Assembly (NCBI RefSeq): GCF_000768065.1
Contig: NZ_JRKM01000001.1
Span: 4,694,001 to 4,758,000, forward strand
DNA from: Aquabacterium sp. NJ1
GTDB lineage: Bacteria; Pseudomonadota; Gammaproteobacteria; Burkholderiales; Burkholderiaceae_C
Direction of reading: 5' to 3'
DNA length: 64,000 nt
Position numbers and translations under genes: made by a program. Positions 26,999 through 35,668 of this stretch are shown here, one piece after another (the stretch's first letter is position 1; each line of letters begins with the position of its first letter). The notes beneath the pieces are model-generated. The model saw only the letters and a list, made by a program, of their open reading frames with translations, did not search any database and was not told the origin of the DNA.

Positions 26999-27646
26999 AT
27001 GCTGCATCCAGTGCAAGCCCGCGGCGCCGATGACGATGGGGTGGTGGAAACGGTACCCTTTCAAGGCCTGATCCGCTTCGAGCGCCAGGCGCCCGTCAGG
27101 CAGGTGTCTTACTACATCAGCGGCGAGCTGATCGAGCCGCAGTACTACACCGAGCTGTACTACACCCTGCGCACGGCCACCGACACCGACCTGATCTACA
27201 TCCACCTGAACTCGCCGGGCGGGGACTTCAACACCGGGCTGCAGATCATCAACAACATCGCGGCCAGTGAGGCCAAGGTGGTGACGGTGCTGGAAGCGCG
27301 CGCCTACTCCATGGCCGCCATGATCTTCCTCAGCGGCGACGAGTTGTTCGTGCACGACAACTGCCAGCTGATGCTGCACACCTACTCCGGCGTGTTCTCG
27401 GGCAAGGGCAACGAGCAGCAGGCCGAAGTGGCCGCCGTGGGCAAATGGTTCGAGAAGGTGATGCGCCGCATCTGTGCGCGCGTGCTGTCGGACGCCGAGC
27501 TGGACAGCATCATCAAGGGCTCTGATTTCTGGATGGATTCCGACGAGATCAGCCGCCGCTTGTCCAGGGACGAGCGGCCAGCGGGCAAGCGCGCTTCATC
27601 CAAAAAGACACCTGTCCGGAAGAAGCCATCGAGCGCCAGCCGGTGA
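26999..27646 (+). CDS. ClpP-like (SDH-type) serine protease
   Basis: A 215-residue Clp-fold protease-like protein. The triad is visible: serine in EARAYSMAAMIF, histidine in MLHTYSG, aspartate in KGSDFWMDSDEI. The N-terminal strand region YYISGELIEPQYYTELYYTL and the oxyanion-side segment HLNSPGGDFNTG match ClpP. The basic C-terminal tail (SSKKTPVRKKPSS) is not typical of ClpP and may replace the AAA+ docking region. No clpX or clpA is adjacent, so it is a paralogue and not the housekeeping ClpP. Its leader holds a 10-bp perfect inverted repeat. It may act alone or with a housekeeping unfoldase. Confidence 0.75.
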   Translation: MLHPVQARGADDDGVVETVPFQGLIRFERQAPVRQVSYYISGELIEPQYYTELYYTLRTATDTDLIYIHLNSPGGDFNTGLQIINNIAASEAKVVTVLEARAYSMAAMIFLSGDELFVHDNCQLMLHTYSGVFSGKGNEQQAEVAAVGKWFEKVMRRICARVLSDAELDSIIKGSDFWMDSDEISRRLSRDERPAGKRASSKKTPVRKKPSSASR

Positions 27647-27694
27647 ACCTGAGGGCCGGCAGCGGCCGTGACGCACTTCGGTTATCGTTGCCGC

Positions 27695-28617
<923 letters not shown>

Positions 28618-28621
<4 letters not shown>

Positions 28622-29379
28622 ACCTCCACGCCATTCGCGCCATCTACCGCTTCGAGATGGCCCGCACCCGTCGCACGCTGATGCAAAGCATCATCTCGCC
28701 GGTCATCTCGACCTCGCTGTACTTCGTGGTGTTCGGGGCCGCCATCGGGTCACGCGTCCAGCAGGTGGATGGCATCAGCTACGGTGCTTTCATCGTGCCG
28801 GGGCTGATCATGCTGTCGCTGCTCACACAGAGCATCTCCAATGCCTCGTTCGGTATCTACTTCCCCAAGTTCACCGGCACGATCTACGAGTTGTTGTCTG
28901 CGCCGGTGTCGTCGTTCGAGGTGGTGCTCAGTTATGTGGGGGCGGCAGCCAGCAAGTCCATCATCCTGGGCTTGATCATTCTGGCCACAGCCGGGTTGTT
29001 CGTGCCCTTGCACGTCGAGCACCCGCTGTGGATGCTGCTGTTTCTGGTGCTGACCGCCGTCACCTTCAGCCTGGTGGGCTTCATCATCGGCCTGTGGGCA
29101 GACAGCTTCGAGCAACTGCAGGTGGTGCCGCTCTTGATCATCACCCCGCTGACCTTCCTGGGGGGCAGTTTTTACTCGATCAAGATGCTGCCGCCCATGT
29201 GGCAGACCATCTCGCTGTTCAACCCCGTGGTGTACCTGATCAGCGGGTTCCGCTGGTGCTTCCATGGGCAGGCCGACGTGGGCCTGGCGGTGAGCCTGGC
29301 CATGACGCTGGGCTTCACGGCGGCCTCGCTGCTGATCGTGGCCTGGATCTTCAAGACGGGCTACAAGCTCAAGCGCTGA
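28618..29379 (+). CDS. ABC-2 type exporter permease (YadH-like)
   Basis: A 253-residue inner-membrane protein with six hydrophobic segments and the ABC-2 signature region ([46 protein letters not shown]). It matches YadH/NodJ-type permeases in length. Its ATG overlaps the stop of the ATPase gene (ATGA at 28618-28621), so the two are translationally coupled. Substrate unknown; lipid-like or glycan-like molecules are the usual guesses for the family. Confidence 0.88.
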
Positions 29380-29393
29380 GGCAGGCGATCGGG

Positions 29394-31046
29394 TCAATCA
29401 CCAGGCGCCAGGCACAGCAGCAGGCGCATGGTCACGCCATCGGGGCCGTTGCGCTGCAATTGCACCTGGCCGCCGTGCAGCTCCATCACCCGGCGCACGA
29501 TGTACAGCCCCAGGTGATGGCCCGCGCCCAGTGAGGCCGCTTCGGGCCTGGCGGTGCGTTCAAACAGATTGGGCACGAGTGCAGGCGCAATGCCCGGGCC
29601 CCGGTCGATGACATCGAGCACCAGGGCCAGTGGTTCATCGCTGTCGCTCAGCCGCAGCTTCACCGGGGTGTCGGGCGGGCTGAACTTCAAGGCGTTGGAC
29701 AACAGGTTGCGCAAGGCCAGCCTCATCAGGCTCGTGTCCATGGCAGCGGTGCGCGTGCTCGTGGCGCGTTCGATCTGGATGCGGTGTTGCTGGTCTTCGG
29801 CGATGTCGGCAATCGTGACCTCGATGAGCGTGTCGATATCGGCGTCCACACGTTCCGCAGGCGAGGATCGGGCCAGCAAGGTCGCCACGGCCAGGGTGTT
29901 GTCGATGCTGGCCAGCACCTGGCTCATGACCGTCCTGGCGCGCGACAGCCTTTGGGAGACCGTCGACTCGTGGATGTCCGTGAGCACCCGTGCAGCACTT
30001 TGCAGCGCGGCAGAAGCGTTGTTCAAGGGTTGCCTGACTTCGTGGGCCAGCACGTTGAGGATGTCGCTGCGTTCGGCGAGCAAGGCCCTGGTTTCCGCCG
30101 CATGGCGCTCGATCTCGTTGCGAAGCTGTTGCTCGCGCCGCAACTCGTCCTTGCGCAGCCGGTGCTCGGTGACATCCTGAATGGCCCCAATCAGGCGGAC
30201 GATGCCATCGTGGTCACGCTCCGCCTCGCCACAGCTGCGCACCCAGATGTCACGGCCCTTGGCGGTTCGCATGGGCAGCTCCAGATCCCATGATGTGCCA
30301 TCCTGCACGGCGCGCTCCACGGCCTGGCGAATCAGGTGCCGGGCCTGTGGCGCGTAGAAACCAATGGCGCTGTCCAGCTCGGGTTTCCAGTCCGGCGGCA
30401 CCTCGTGGATGCGGCGGGTCTGGTCCGACCAGATCAGCTCGCCCGCACGCATGTCGAGCTCCCAGCCGCCCACGCCTGCGGCACGCCCCGTGCGGTCCAG
30501 AAAGGCCTCGCTGGCGCGCAGCCGTTCTTCCGCCTTCGTCAATTGGTCGAAGGCCATCTGCTTGCCCAGTGCGGCACCCAGCACATCGGCCATCAGGCGC
30601 AAGGCCTGTTCGTCGTTGGCGTCAAAGGCCGCGACCTGGCTGGACATCACCTTGAGCACCCCGATGGCCTGACCACCTTGCAGCAAGGGCGTGCAGACCA
30701 TGGACCTGACACCCACCCGGCGGCATGCATCCAGGTCAACGCGGGGGTCAGACTCGGCGTCGCTGCAGGTGAGCACCTCGGTGGTCCGCACGCACAAGCC
30801 AGACAGGCTGGACGCCTGGGCCAGCCGCATGCCTACATAGGGCGCCATGCAGCCGCTGGCAGCCCGGTAGACCATGTCGTCGCCGTCCACCAGCTCGACC
30901 ACCGCACCCATCGCGTGGGTCAGTTCCTGCAGGTTGTCCACCACCAGCTGCATGAACCGGTCCAGATCGAACACGGCCTGCACGATCAGGGATTGCATCT
31001 GGATGATGCGTTCCAGTCGAACGGGTTGAAGCGCCAGATGAGCCAT
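29394..31046 (-). CDS. GAF-PAS sensor histidine kinase
   Basis: A 550-residue soluble kinase with no transmembrane segment. An N-terminal GAF domain (about residues 10-165) is followed by a PAS/PAC region (about 180-310, with MRTAKGRDIWVRSCGEA and VRLIGAIQDVTEHR), a coiled linker, the phosphoacceptor box VLAHEVRQPLNN near residue 345 and an ATPase domain with N-box NLLSNALKF, G1 box DRGPGIAP and a G2-type segment. It should sense a cytoplasmic signal and phosphorylate a response regulator, but none is encoded beside it, so it is an orphan here. GGGAGA precedes the ATG at 31046. It converges with the YadH gene. Confidence 0.88.
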   Translation of the reverse strand: MAHLALQPVRLERIIQMQSLIVQAVFDLDRFMQLVVDNLQELTHAMGAVVELVDGDDMVYRAASGCMAPYVGMRLAQASSLSGLCVRTTEVLTCSDAESDPRVDLDACRRVGVRSMVCTPLLQGGQAIGVLKVMSSQVAAFDANDEQALRLMADVLGAALGKQMAFDQLTKAEERLRASEAFLDRTGRAAGVGGWELDMRAGELIWSDQTRRIHEVPPDWKPELDSAIGFYAPQARHLIRQAVERAVQDGTSWDLELPMRTAKGRDIWVRSCGEAERDHDGIVRLIGAIQDVTEHRLRKDELRREQQLRNEIERHAAETRALLAERSDILNVLAHEVRQPLNNASAALQSAARVLTDIHESTVSQRLSRARTVMSQVLASIDNTLAVATLLARSSPAERVDADIDTLIEVTIADIAEDQQHRIQIERATSTRTAAMDTSLMRLALRNLLSNALKFSPPDTPVKLRLSDSDEPLALVLDVIDRGPGIAPALVPNLFERTARPEAASLGAGHHLGLYIVRRVMELHGGQVQLQRNGPDGVTMRLLLCLAPGD

Positions 31047-31143
31047 GCCGTCTCCCAATGTGCTGGATGCTGTGCGACCTGGGGGCCTGTGGCCATTGTG
31101 GGCGAGGAAGCCTGTGCAGCGCCACAGTGTGGTTACCGCGCAA

Positions 31144-32001
31144 TCAGGGTTGGATGGACAAGGCCTGGCAGAGTCTGGCGAGTGCGTGGTTGCAGTCCAG
31201 CTCGATCTTGGCTCTGAGTATGGGGTCGGCCCTGGTGACGCCCTGGTTGATGGCGACCACCGGCTTGCCCAGGCGATGCGCCTGCTCGGCAAAACGGTAG
31301 CCGGAATACACCGTCAACGAGGAGCCCACGACCAGCAGCCCATGGGCTTGCTCGACGGCCTGCATGGCCCCCGCAACGCGTTCCCTGGGGACGTTGTCCC
31401 CGAAAAAGACCACGTCCGGTTTGAGGATACCTTCACAGGCCGGGCATGCCGGTATGCGGAAGCCGGCGTAGCTGGCGTCCTCCAGTTGCGCATCCCCATC
31501 GGGGGCGGGCCCGGCGGCTCCCACCGTGTCAGAGGCGAAGTCGGGGTTGCACTGAGCGAGCCACTGTTGAACGAGCGCACGGGCGTAGACCTGCTGGCAG
31601 GCCATGCAGCGAACTTGGTCGATGCCGCCGTGCAACTCGATCACATCGTCGCAGCCCGCCTTCTGGTGCAGGCCGTCCACGTTTTGCGTGATGAGCGCCC
31701 CCAGCGCCGCGGCACGCCAGAGATGGGTGAGGGCGGCATGCCCATCGCTGGGCTGGGCTTGCGCCACGCGCGGCCAACCCACAAAGCTGCGCGCCCAGTA
31801 GCGGCGCCGGACGGTTTCAGACTTCAGGAAGTCCTGGTGCTGGATGGGCTTGCGGTGTTGCCACTGACCGTGGCGATCACGGTAGGCCGGGATGCCGCTG
31901 GCCGTGCTCAGGCCCGCACCGGTGAGCACCGCGAAGGGCCCGCCAGAAAGCAAAACAGCCAGCCGTTCGATGTCGTGGCTGGCTGTTGCATGTTCGGTCA
32001 T
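31144..32001 (-). CDS. Sir2-family NAD-dependent protein deacylase
   Basis: A 285-residue sirtuin. NAD-binding motif GAGLSTASGIPAYRD is at residues about 28-42, TQNVDGLH and catalytic ELHGG follow near 115-130, and the zinc-binding CMAC and CPAC pairs are in place. FFGDNVP and VVGSSLTVYSG complete the Rossmann part. The sequence type resembles class II/SIRT4-like enzymes. It removes acyl or ADP-ribosyl-linked groups from lysines using NAD. It lies 12 bases after the pit stop on the same strand, so it may be co-transcribed with the phosphate transporter genes. Confidence 0.9.
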   Translation of the reverse strand: MTEHATASHDIERLAVLLSGGPFAVLTGAGLSTASGIPAYRDRHGQWQHRKPIQHQDFLKSETVRRRYWARSFVGWPRVAQAQPSDGHAALTHLWRAAALGALITQNVDGLHQKAGCDDVIELHGGIDQVRCMACQQVYARALVQQWLAQCNPDFASDTVGAAGPAPDGDAQLEDASYAGFRIPACPACEGILKPDVVFFGDNVPRERVAGAMQAVEQAHGLLVVGSSLTVYSGYRFAEQAHRLGKPVVAINQGVTRADPILRAKIELDCNHALARLCQALSIQP

Positions 32002-32013
32002 GGTGACCGGATC

Positions 32014-33024
32014 TTAGAACAGCTTGAGGCTGATCCAGTAGGCCAAAGCCGCTACAAAAGCAGACGCCGGGATGGTGAGGATCCATGCCCACACGATGTT
32101 GCCCGCCACGCCCCAGCGTACGGCGCTGGCGCGCTGCACCGAGCCCACCCCGACGATGGCACCGGTGATGGTGTGGGTGGTGGACACGGGTACGCCCATG
32201 GCCGTGGCAATGAACAGCGTCATGGCGCCGCCGGTTTCCGCACAGAAGCCGCCCACGGGCTTGAGCTTGGTGATCTTCTGGCCCATGGTCTTGACGATGC
32301 GCCAGCCACCGAACATGGTGCCCGCGCCGATGGCCAGGTAGCAGCAGACGATGGTCCAAGTCGGGGGCGAGGTGTCGCTGGCCGAGGCATAACCGGTCGA
32401 GATCAGCAGCATCCAGATGATGCCGATGGTTTTTTGCGCGTCATTGCCGCCATGGCCCAGGCTGTAGGCGCCGGCTGACACCAGCTGCAAGCGACGGAAC
32501 CAGCCGTCCACACGCGAGGGCGACATGCGGCGGAACAGCCAGGCCACCAGCACCATCATCATCGAGCCAAAGAGGTAGCCCAGCAATGGCGAGACAAAGA
32601 TGAAGGTGACGGTGCGCATGATGCCGGCACCGATCAGGGCGCCCGCACCGGCCTTGGCCATCACGGCCCCGACGATGCCTCCGATCAGCGCGTGCGACGA
32701 ACTGCTGGGGATGCCGTACAGCCAGGTGATCACGTTCCAGGTGATCGCCCCACTGAGCGCGCCGAACACCACGTACACGTCCACCACCCCCTTGTCGGCG
32801 ATGCCTTTGCCCACGGTGGCCGCCACGCTGAGGTGGAAGATGAAGATGGCCACGAAGTTGAAGAACGCGGCAAACACCACGGCCTGCGTGGGGCGCAGCA
32901 CACCGGTCGAGACGACGGTGGCAATCGAGTTGGCAGCATCGTGGAAGCCGTTCATGAAGTCGAACAGCAGTGCCAGCACCACCAGCGCGACGATGACCCA
33001 CAGGGCCACGTGCATGGTTGTCAT
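32014..33024 (-). CDS. pit: Low-affinity inorganic phosphate transporter (Pit family)
   Basis: A 336-residue membrane protein of the PiT family. The two inverted family motifs are visible: FDFMNGFHDAANSIATVVSTG near residue 25 and GGNDAQKTIGII about residue 195, along with the STTHTITGAIVGVG segment. About ten hydrophobic helices are present. It imports phosphate as a metal complex driven by the proton gradient. It lies 16 bases after the DUF47 gene, the usual arrangement in which DUF47 modulates Pit. The length is that of the short bacterial Pit type. Confidence 0.92.
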   Translation of the reverse strand: MTTMHVALWVIVALVVLALLFDFMNGFHDAANSIATVVSTGVLRPTQAVVFAAFFNFVAIFIFHLSVAATVGKGIADKGVVDVYVVFGALSGAITWNVITWLYGIPSSSSHALIGGIVGAVMAKAGAGALIGAGIMRTVTFIFVSPLLGYLFGSMMMVLVAWLFRRMSPSRVDGWFRRLQLVSAGAYSLGHGGNDAQKTIGIIWMLLISTGYASASDTSPPTWTIVCCYLAIGAGTMFGGWRIVKTMGQKITKLKPVGGFCAETGGAMTLFIATAMGVPVSTTHTITGAIVGVGSVQRASAVRWGVAGNIVWAWILTIPASAFVAALAYWISLKLF

Positions 33025-33040
33025 GGTCAGCCTCTCGGGA

Positions 33041-33688
33041 TCAGGAGTTCTCGAGGATCACGCCCTCGATCAGCTTGGCCACGTCTTCGCACTTGTCGGT
33101 GACGGTTTCCAGCAGTTCGTAGATCGCCTTGAGCTTGATCACTTCGCGCACGTCCGGTTCTTCGCGGAACAGCTTGCTCATGGCTGCGCGCATCACGCGG
33201 TCGGCATCGGTTTCGAGCTGGTCGATCTCATCGCAGGTCTTGAGGGCGGCTTCGGCCGTCTTGGCGCTGCCGATGTCGTCCAGCAGGGCCACGGCGGATT
33301 TCAGGCGCTCGCAGCTCTTGACGCACAGATCGGTCAGGCGAACGATTTCCTCGGTCATGCTGCGCACGTCGTACAGGGCCATGGTTTCGGCAGCGTCCTG
33401 CATGAGGTCGGCCACGTCGTCCATGGTGTTGATCAGCGTGTGGATCTGTTCGCGGTCGATGGGCGTGATGAAAGTCTTGTGCAACAGGCGGTTGACCTCA
33501 CGCGTCACGGTGTCGGCAGCGCTTTCGGCTGCGTCCACTTCCTGGTTGTACTTGTCGCGCAGGGTGGCGTCGTTGTAGTGCTTGACCAGGTTCGCGAAGG
33601 CGTGGGCGGCCACGACGATGTGATTGGCGTGCTGGTTGAACAGCTCAAAAAAATTGCCCTCACGGGGCAGCAGCTTTCCAAAGATCAT
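33041..33688 (-). CDS. DUF47/TIGR00153 PhoU-like Pit accessory protein
   Basis: A 215-residue helical protein of the DUF47 family. It begins MIFGKLLPREGNFFELFNQHANHIV and contains EVNRLLHKTFITPIDREQIHTLINTMDDVADLMQDA, the diagnostic PhoU-like metal-binding region with acidic residues. DUF47 proteins associate with Pit transporters and adjust phosphate uptake. It is the first gene of the DUF47-pit-(sirtuin) transcript. A Pho-box-like element lies 13 bases before its start codon. Confidence 0.9.
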   Translation of the reverse strand: MIFGKLLPREGNFFELFNQHANHIVVAAHAFANLVKHYNDATLRDKYNQEVDAAESAADTVTREVNRLLHKTFITPIDREQIHTLINTMDDVADLMQDAAETMALYDVRSMTEEIVRLTDLCVKSCERLKSAVALLDDIGSAKTAEAALKTCDEIDQLETDADRVMRAAMSKLFREEPDVREVIKLKAIYELLETVTDKCEDVAKLIEGVILENS

Positions 33689-33700
33689 GGGCTTTCTCGC

Positions 33701-33718
33701 ATGTCACAGGCATGACAT
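33701..33718 (-). promoter_or_regulatory. Candidate Pho box / 18-bp palindrome before DUF47-pit
   Basis: ATGTCA-N6-TGACAT is a perfect 6-bp inverted repeat. Read on the minus strand it is also two heptamers four bases apart, ATGTCAT and GTGACAT, matching the PhoB repeat CTGTCAT at 6 and 5 of 7 positions. It ends 13 bases before the DUF47 ATG, where a bound activator would block transcription or translation, consistent with PhoB repression of Pit systems. Prediction only. Confidence 0.4.
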
Positions 33719-33803
33719 TCACTTGGTGTAACCAAAGATTTTAACCGGCGTCCCCCATATATCCGCGTATCGCATGGCGCGATATGTCAATGATTCGCAC
33801 TTT

Positions 33804-34661
33804 TCATCTCGGTCTGGTGACATTGCTCAAAACGGCCCGCAGAACAAGCCCCTCCCGCCAGCGCGTGGGCAAGCAGTTCAGCCATGCGCGCCACTTTGCG
33901 TTGCGACCAACGATGTAGCGAGCCTGGGGTTGACGGGCGTCCAGGGCGCGATCCACGGTATCGAGCAAGGTTTTCATGGGGATGCCGGCCTCGGTGGACG
34001 CGTAGCGCTTGTAGAAGTCCAGCAGCGGGCGATAGACGGACTGCAGTTCCCCTTCGTGCTGCTTGCTGAGGGTGTCGCTGGTTTCCATGCCCTTGGACCA
34101 GATGGGCGTGTCGATCTTGCCCGGTGCAATGCTGCACACCTTGACGCCGTGCGCGGCCATTTCCATCCGCAAGGCCGCCGTCATGCCTTCCACGGCGTGC
34201 TTGGATGCCACGTAGGCGGTCAAGCCGGGAGCGGCAAAGACACCGGATATGGAGCTGATGTTGGCGATCCTGCCTTGCGCATGGCGAAGCAAGGGCAGGC
34301 AGGCGCGTGTGACCGCAAAGGTGCCCAGCACGTTGACGTTCATCAGCTTGGTGAGCTCATCGTGCGCGGTCATTTCAAGCGGGCTGCTGAACGCCACGCC
34401 GGCGTTGTTGACCAGCACATCCAGGGATCCCTGCGTTTGCGCCGCGACCTGCTGCACAGCCTGTTCGACGCTTCCAGGGCTCGTGACGTCGATCTGCACG
34501 GGGGTGATGCGGCCTTTCGAGCGCGCGAGCAGCACCTCAGCATCGCGATGCTGCCGCACGCCGGCAAATACGCGATAGCCCTTTCGCGCGAGGTGCAAGG
34601 CCAGCGCGAGGCCGATGCCGCTGGATGCCCCGGTGATCAATACGGACGAGCCAGCGCGCAT
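33804..34661 (-). CDS. Short-chain dehydrogenase/reductase
   Basis: A 285-residue classical SDR with TGASSGIG at residues 10-17, NNAGV, the serine in NISSIS and the YxxxK pair in AYVASKHAVEG, followed by SIAPGKIDTPI. It reduces or oxidises a hydroxyl/keto pair with NAD(P)H. The C-terminal 80 residues extend beyond the core and include a hydrophobic stretch. It is the last gene of the ole-like operon; its ATG lies inside the 3' end of the oleD-like gene (25-base overlap), so its product probably acts on the same lipid intermediate, in addition to the OleD-type reductase. Confidence 0.85.
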   Translation of the reverse strand: MRAGSSVLITGASSGIGLALALHLARKGYRVFAGVRQHRDAEVLLARSKGRITPVQIDVTSPGSVEQAVQQVAAQTQGSLDVLVNNAGVAFSSPLEMTAHDELTKLMNVNVLGTFAVTRACLPLLRHAQGRIANISSISGVFAAPGLTAYVASKHAVEGMTAALRMEMAAHGVKVCSIAPGKIDTPIWSKGMETSDTLSKQHEGELQSVYRPLLDFYKRYASTEAGIPMKTLLDTVDRALDARQPQARYIVGRNAKWRAWLNCLPTRWREGLVLRAVLSNVTRPR

Positions 34662-35668
34662 GGAGCGTCCTTCGTTGCGTTGTGTGCCTGCCCGAAGCAA
34701 GCCGAAAAGCGCCGACGTGCCTCGTCCATGCTGATAGGCGAGCTCAAGTGCAGATCACGTTGTGCCGCGGAGATGTCGAAGTAATGGTCCTTGGCGCACA
34801 CGGCTGCCACGGCTCTCGTCAATCTTGGCTCACCCAGCCAGGGCAGCAGCGTGAACACGGCCTCGCATGCGGCGCCCAGTGCGTGGGCGCCAGCATAGGA
34901 CAGGGCACGTTCGACAGGTGGCAGGCTGATGGACTGGAACAAGCCGTTGATCCAATCCCACATGTTCACCGGCTCGGCCTCGTTGACAAAGTAGACGCGC
35001 CGGCCGGCCTGGTCCGGGTCGGCATCGGCTGCTTGCAGGTGCCACCAGGCGGCGTTTTCCACATAGCTCACGCTGATGCGGTTCCGGCCGGGGCCCACCC
35101 TGACCAGCTTGCCAGCCTTGTGTCGCTCAATCAGGGCGGGCAGCAATTGCGTGTCTCGTGGGCCCCAGATGGCATGCGGGCGCAAGGCCGTGGTGACCAG
35201 CCCATCCTGGCCATGGGCGGCCAGCACCATTTGCTCGGCCAGCATCTTGGTGTGCTGGTAGGCGCTGATGCGTTTGGCCGGGTAGGGCAGGCTCTCGTTG
35301 ACGCCCCGCAGATCATCGAAACCGATCACTGCACTGGGCGAGCTGGTGTAGATCAGCTTGTGAACGCCATGGGCGCGGCAACCGTCAATGAGGTGGCGTG
35401 TGCCCATGACGTTGGTGCGATGAAATTCTTCATAACGCCCCCAGGGCCCTGTCTTTGAGGCGACATGAAATACACGCTCGATGCCTCGGCAAGCCTGGCG
35501 CACCGCCTCGCGGTCAGCGAGATCGGCCTGGATCAGGCACACGCCTTGCTGGCGCAGGAAGGGGTAGTCACCCCGGCACAAGACGGCCACTTCATGGCCT
35601 TGCGCCTGCAGGGCCTCCACGATGTAGCGGCCCAGGAAGCCGGCCCCGCCGGTCACCAAAGTCTTCAC
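34637..35668 (-). CDS. oleD: OleD-like NAD(P)-dependent beta-keto acid reductase (3-beta-HSD family)
   Basis: A 343-residue extended SDR with TGGAGFLGRYIVEAL at the N-terminus, YTSSPSAVIG, YQHTK (catalytic Tyr and Lys) and ALRPHAIWGPRD, the pattern of OleD and 3-beta-hydroxysteroid dehydrogenase-like enzymes. OleD reduces the 2-alkyl-3-keto acid from OleA to the 2-alkyl-3-hydroxy acid. The start is a GTG at 35668 that overlaps the oleC stop (GTGA). This placement, with OleC directly upstream, supports the OleD assignment over a sterol role. Confidence 0.78.
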   Translation of the reverse strand: MKTLVTGGAGFLGRYIVEALQAQGHEVAVLCRGDYPFLRQQGVCLIQADLADREAVRQACRGIERVFHVASKTGPWGRYEEFHRTNVMGTRHLIDGCRAHGVHKLIYTSSPSAVIGFDDLRGVNESLPYPAKRISAYQHTKMLAEQMVLAAHGQDGLVTTALRPHAIWGPRDTQLLPALIERHKAGKLVRVGPGRNRISVSYVENAAWWHLQAADADPDQAGRRVYFVNEAEPVNMWDWINGLFQSISLPPVERALSYAGAHALGAACEAVFTLLPWLGEPRLTRAVAAVCAKDHYFDISAAQRDLHLSSPISMDEARRRFSACFGQAHNATKDAPCALARPY

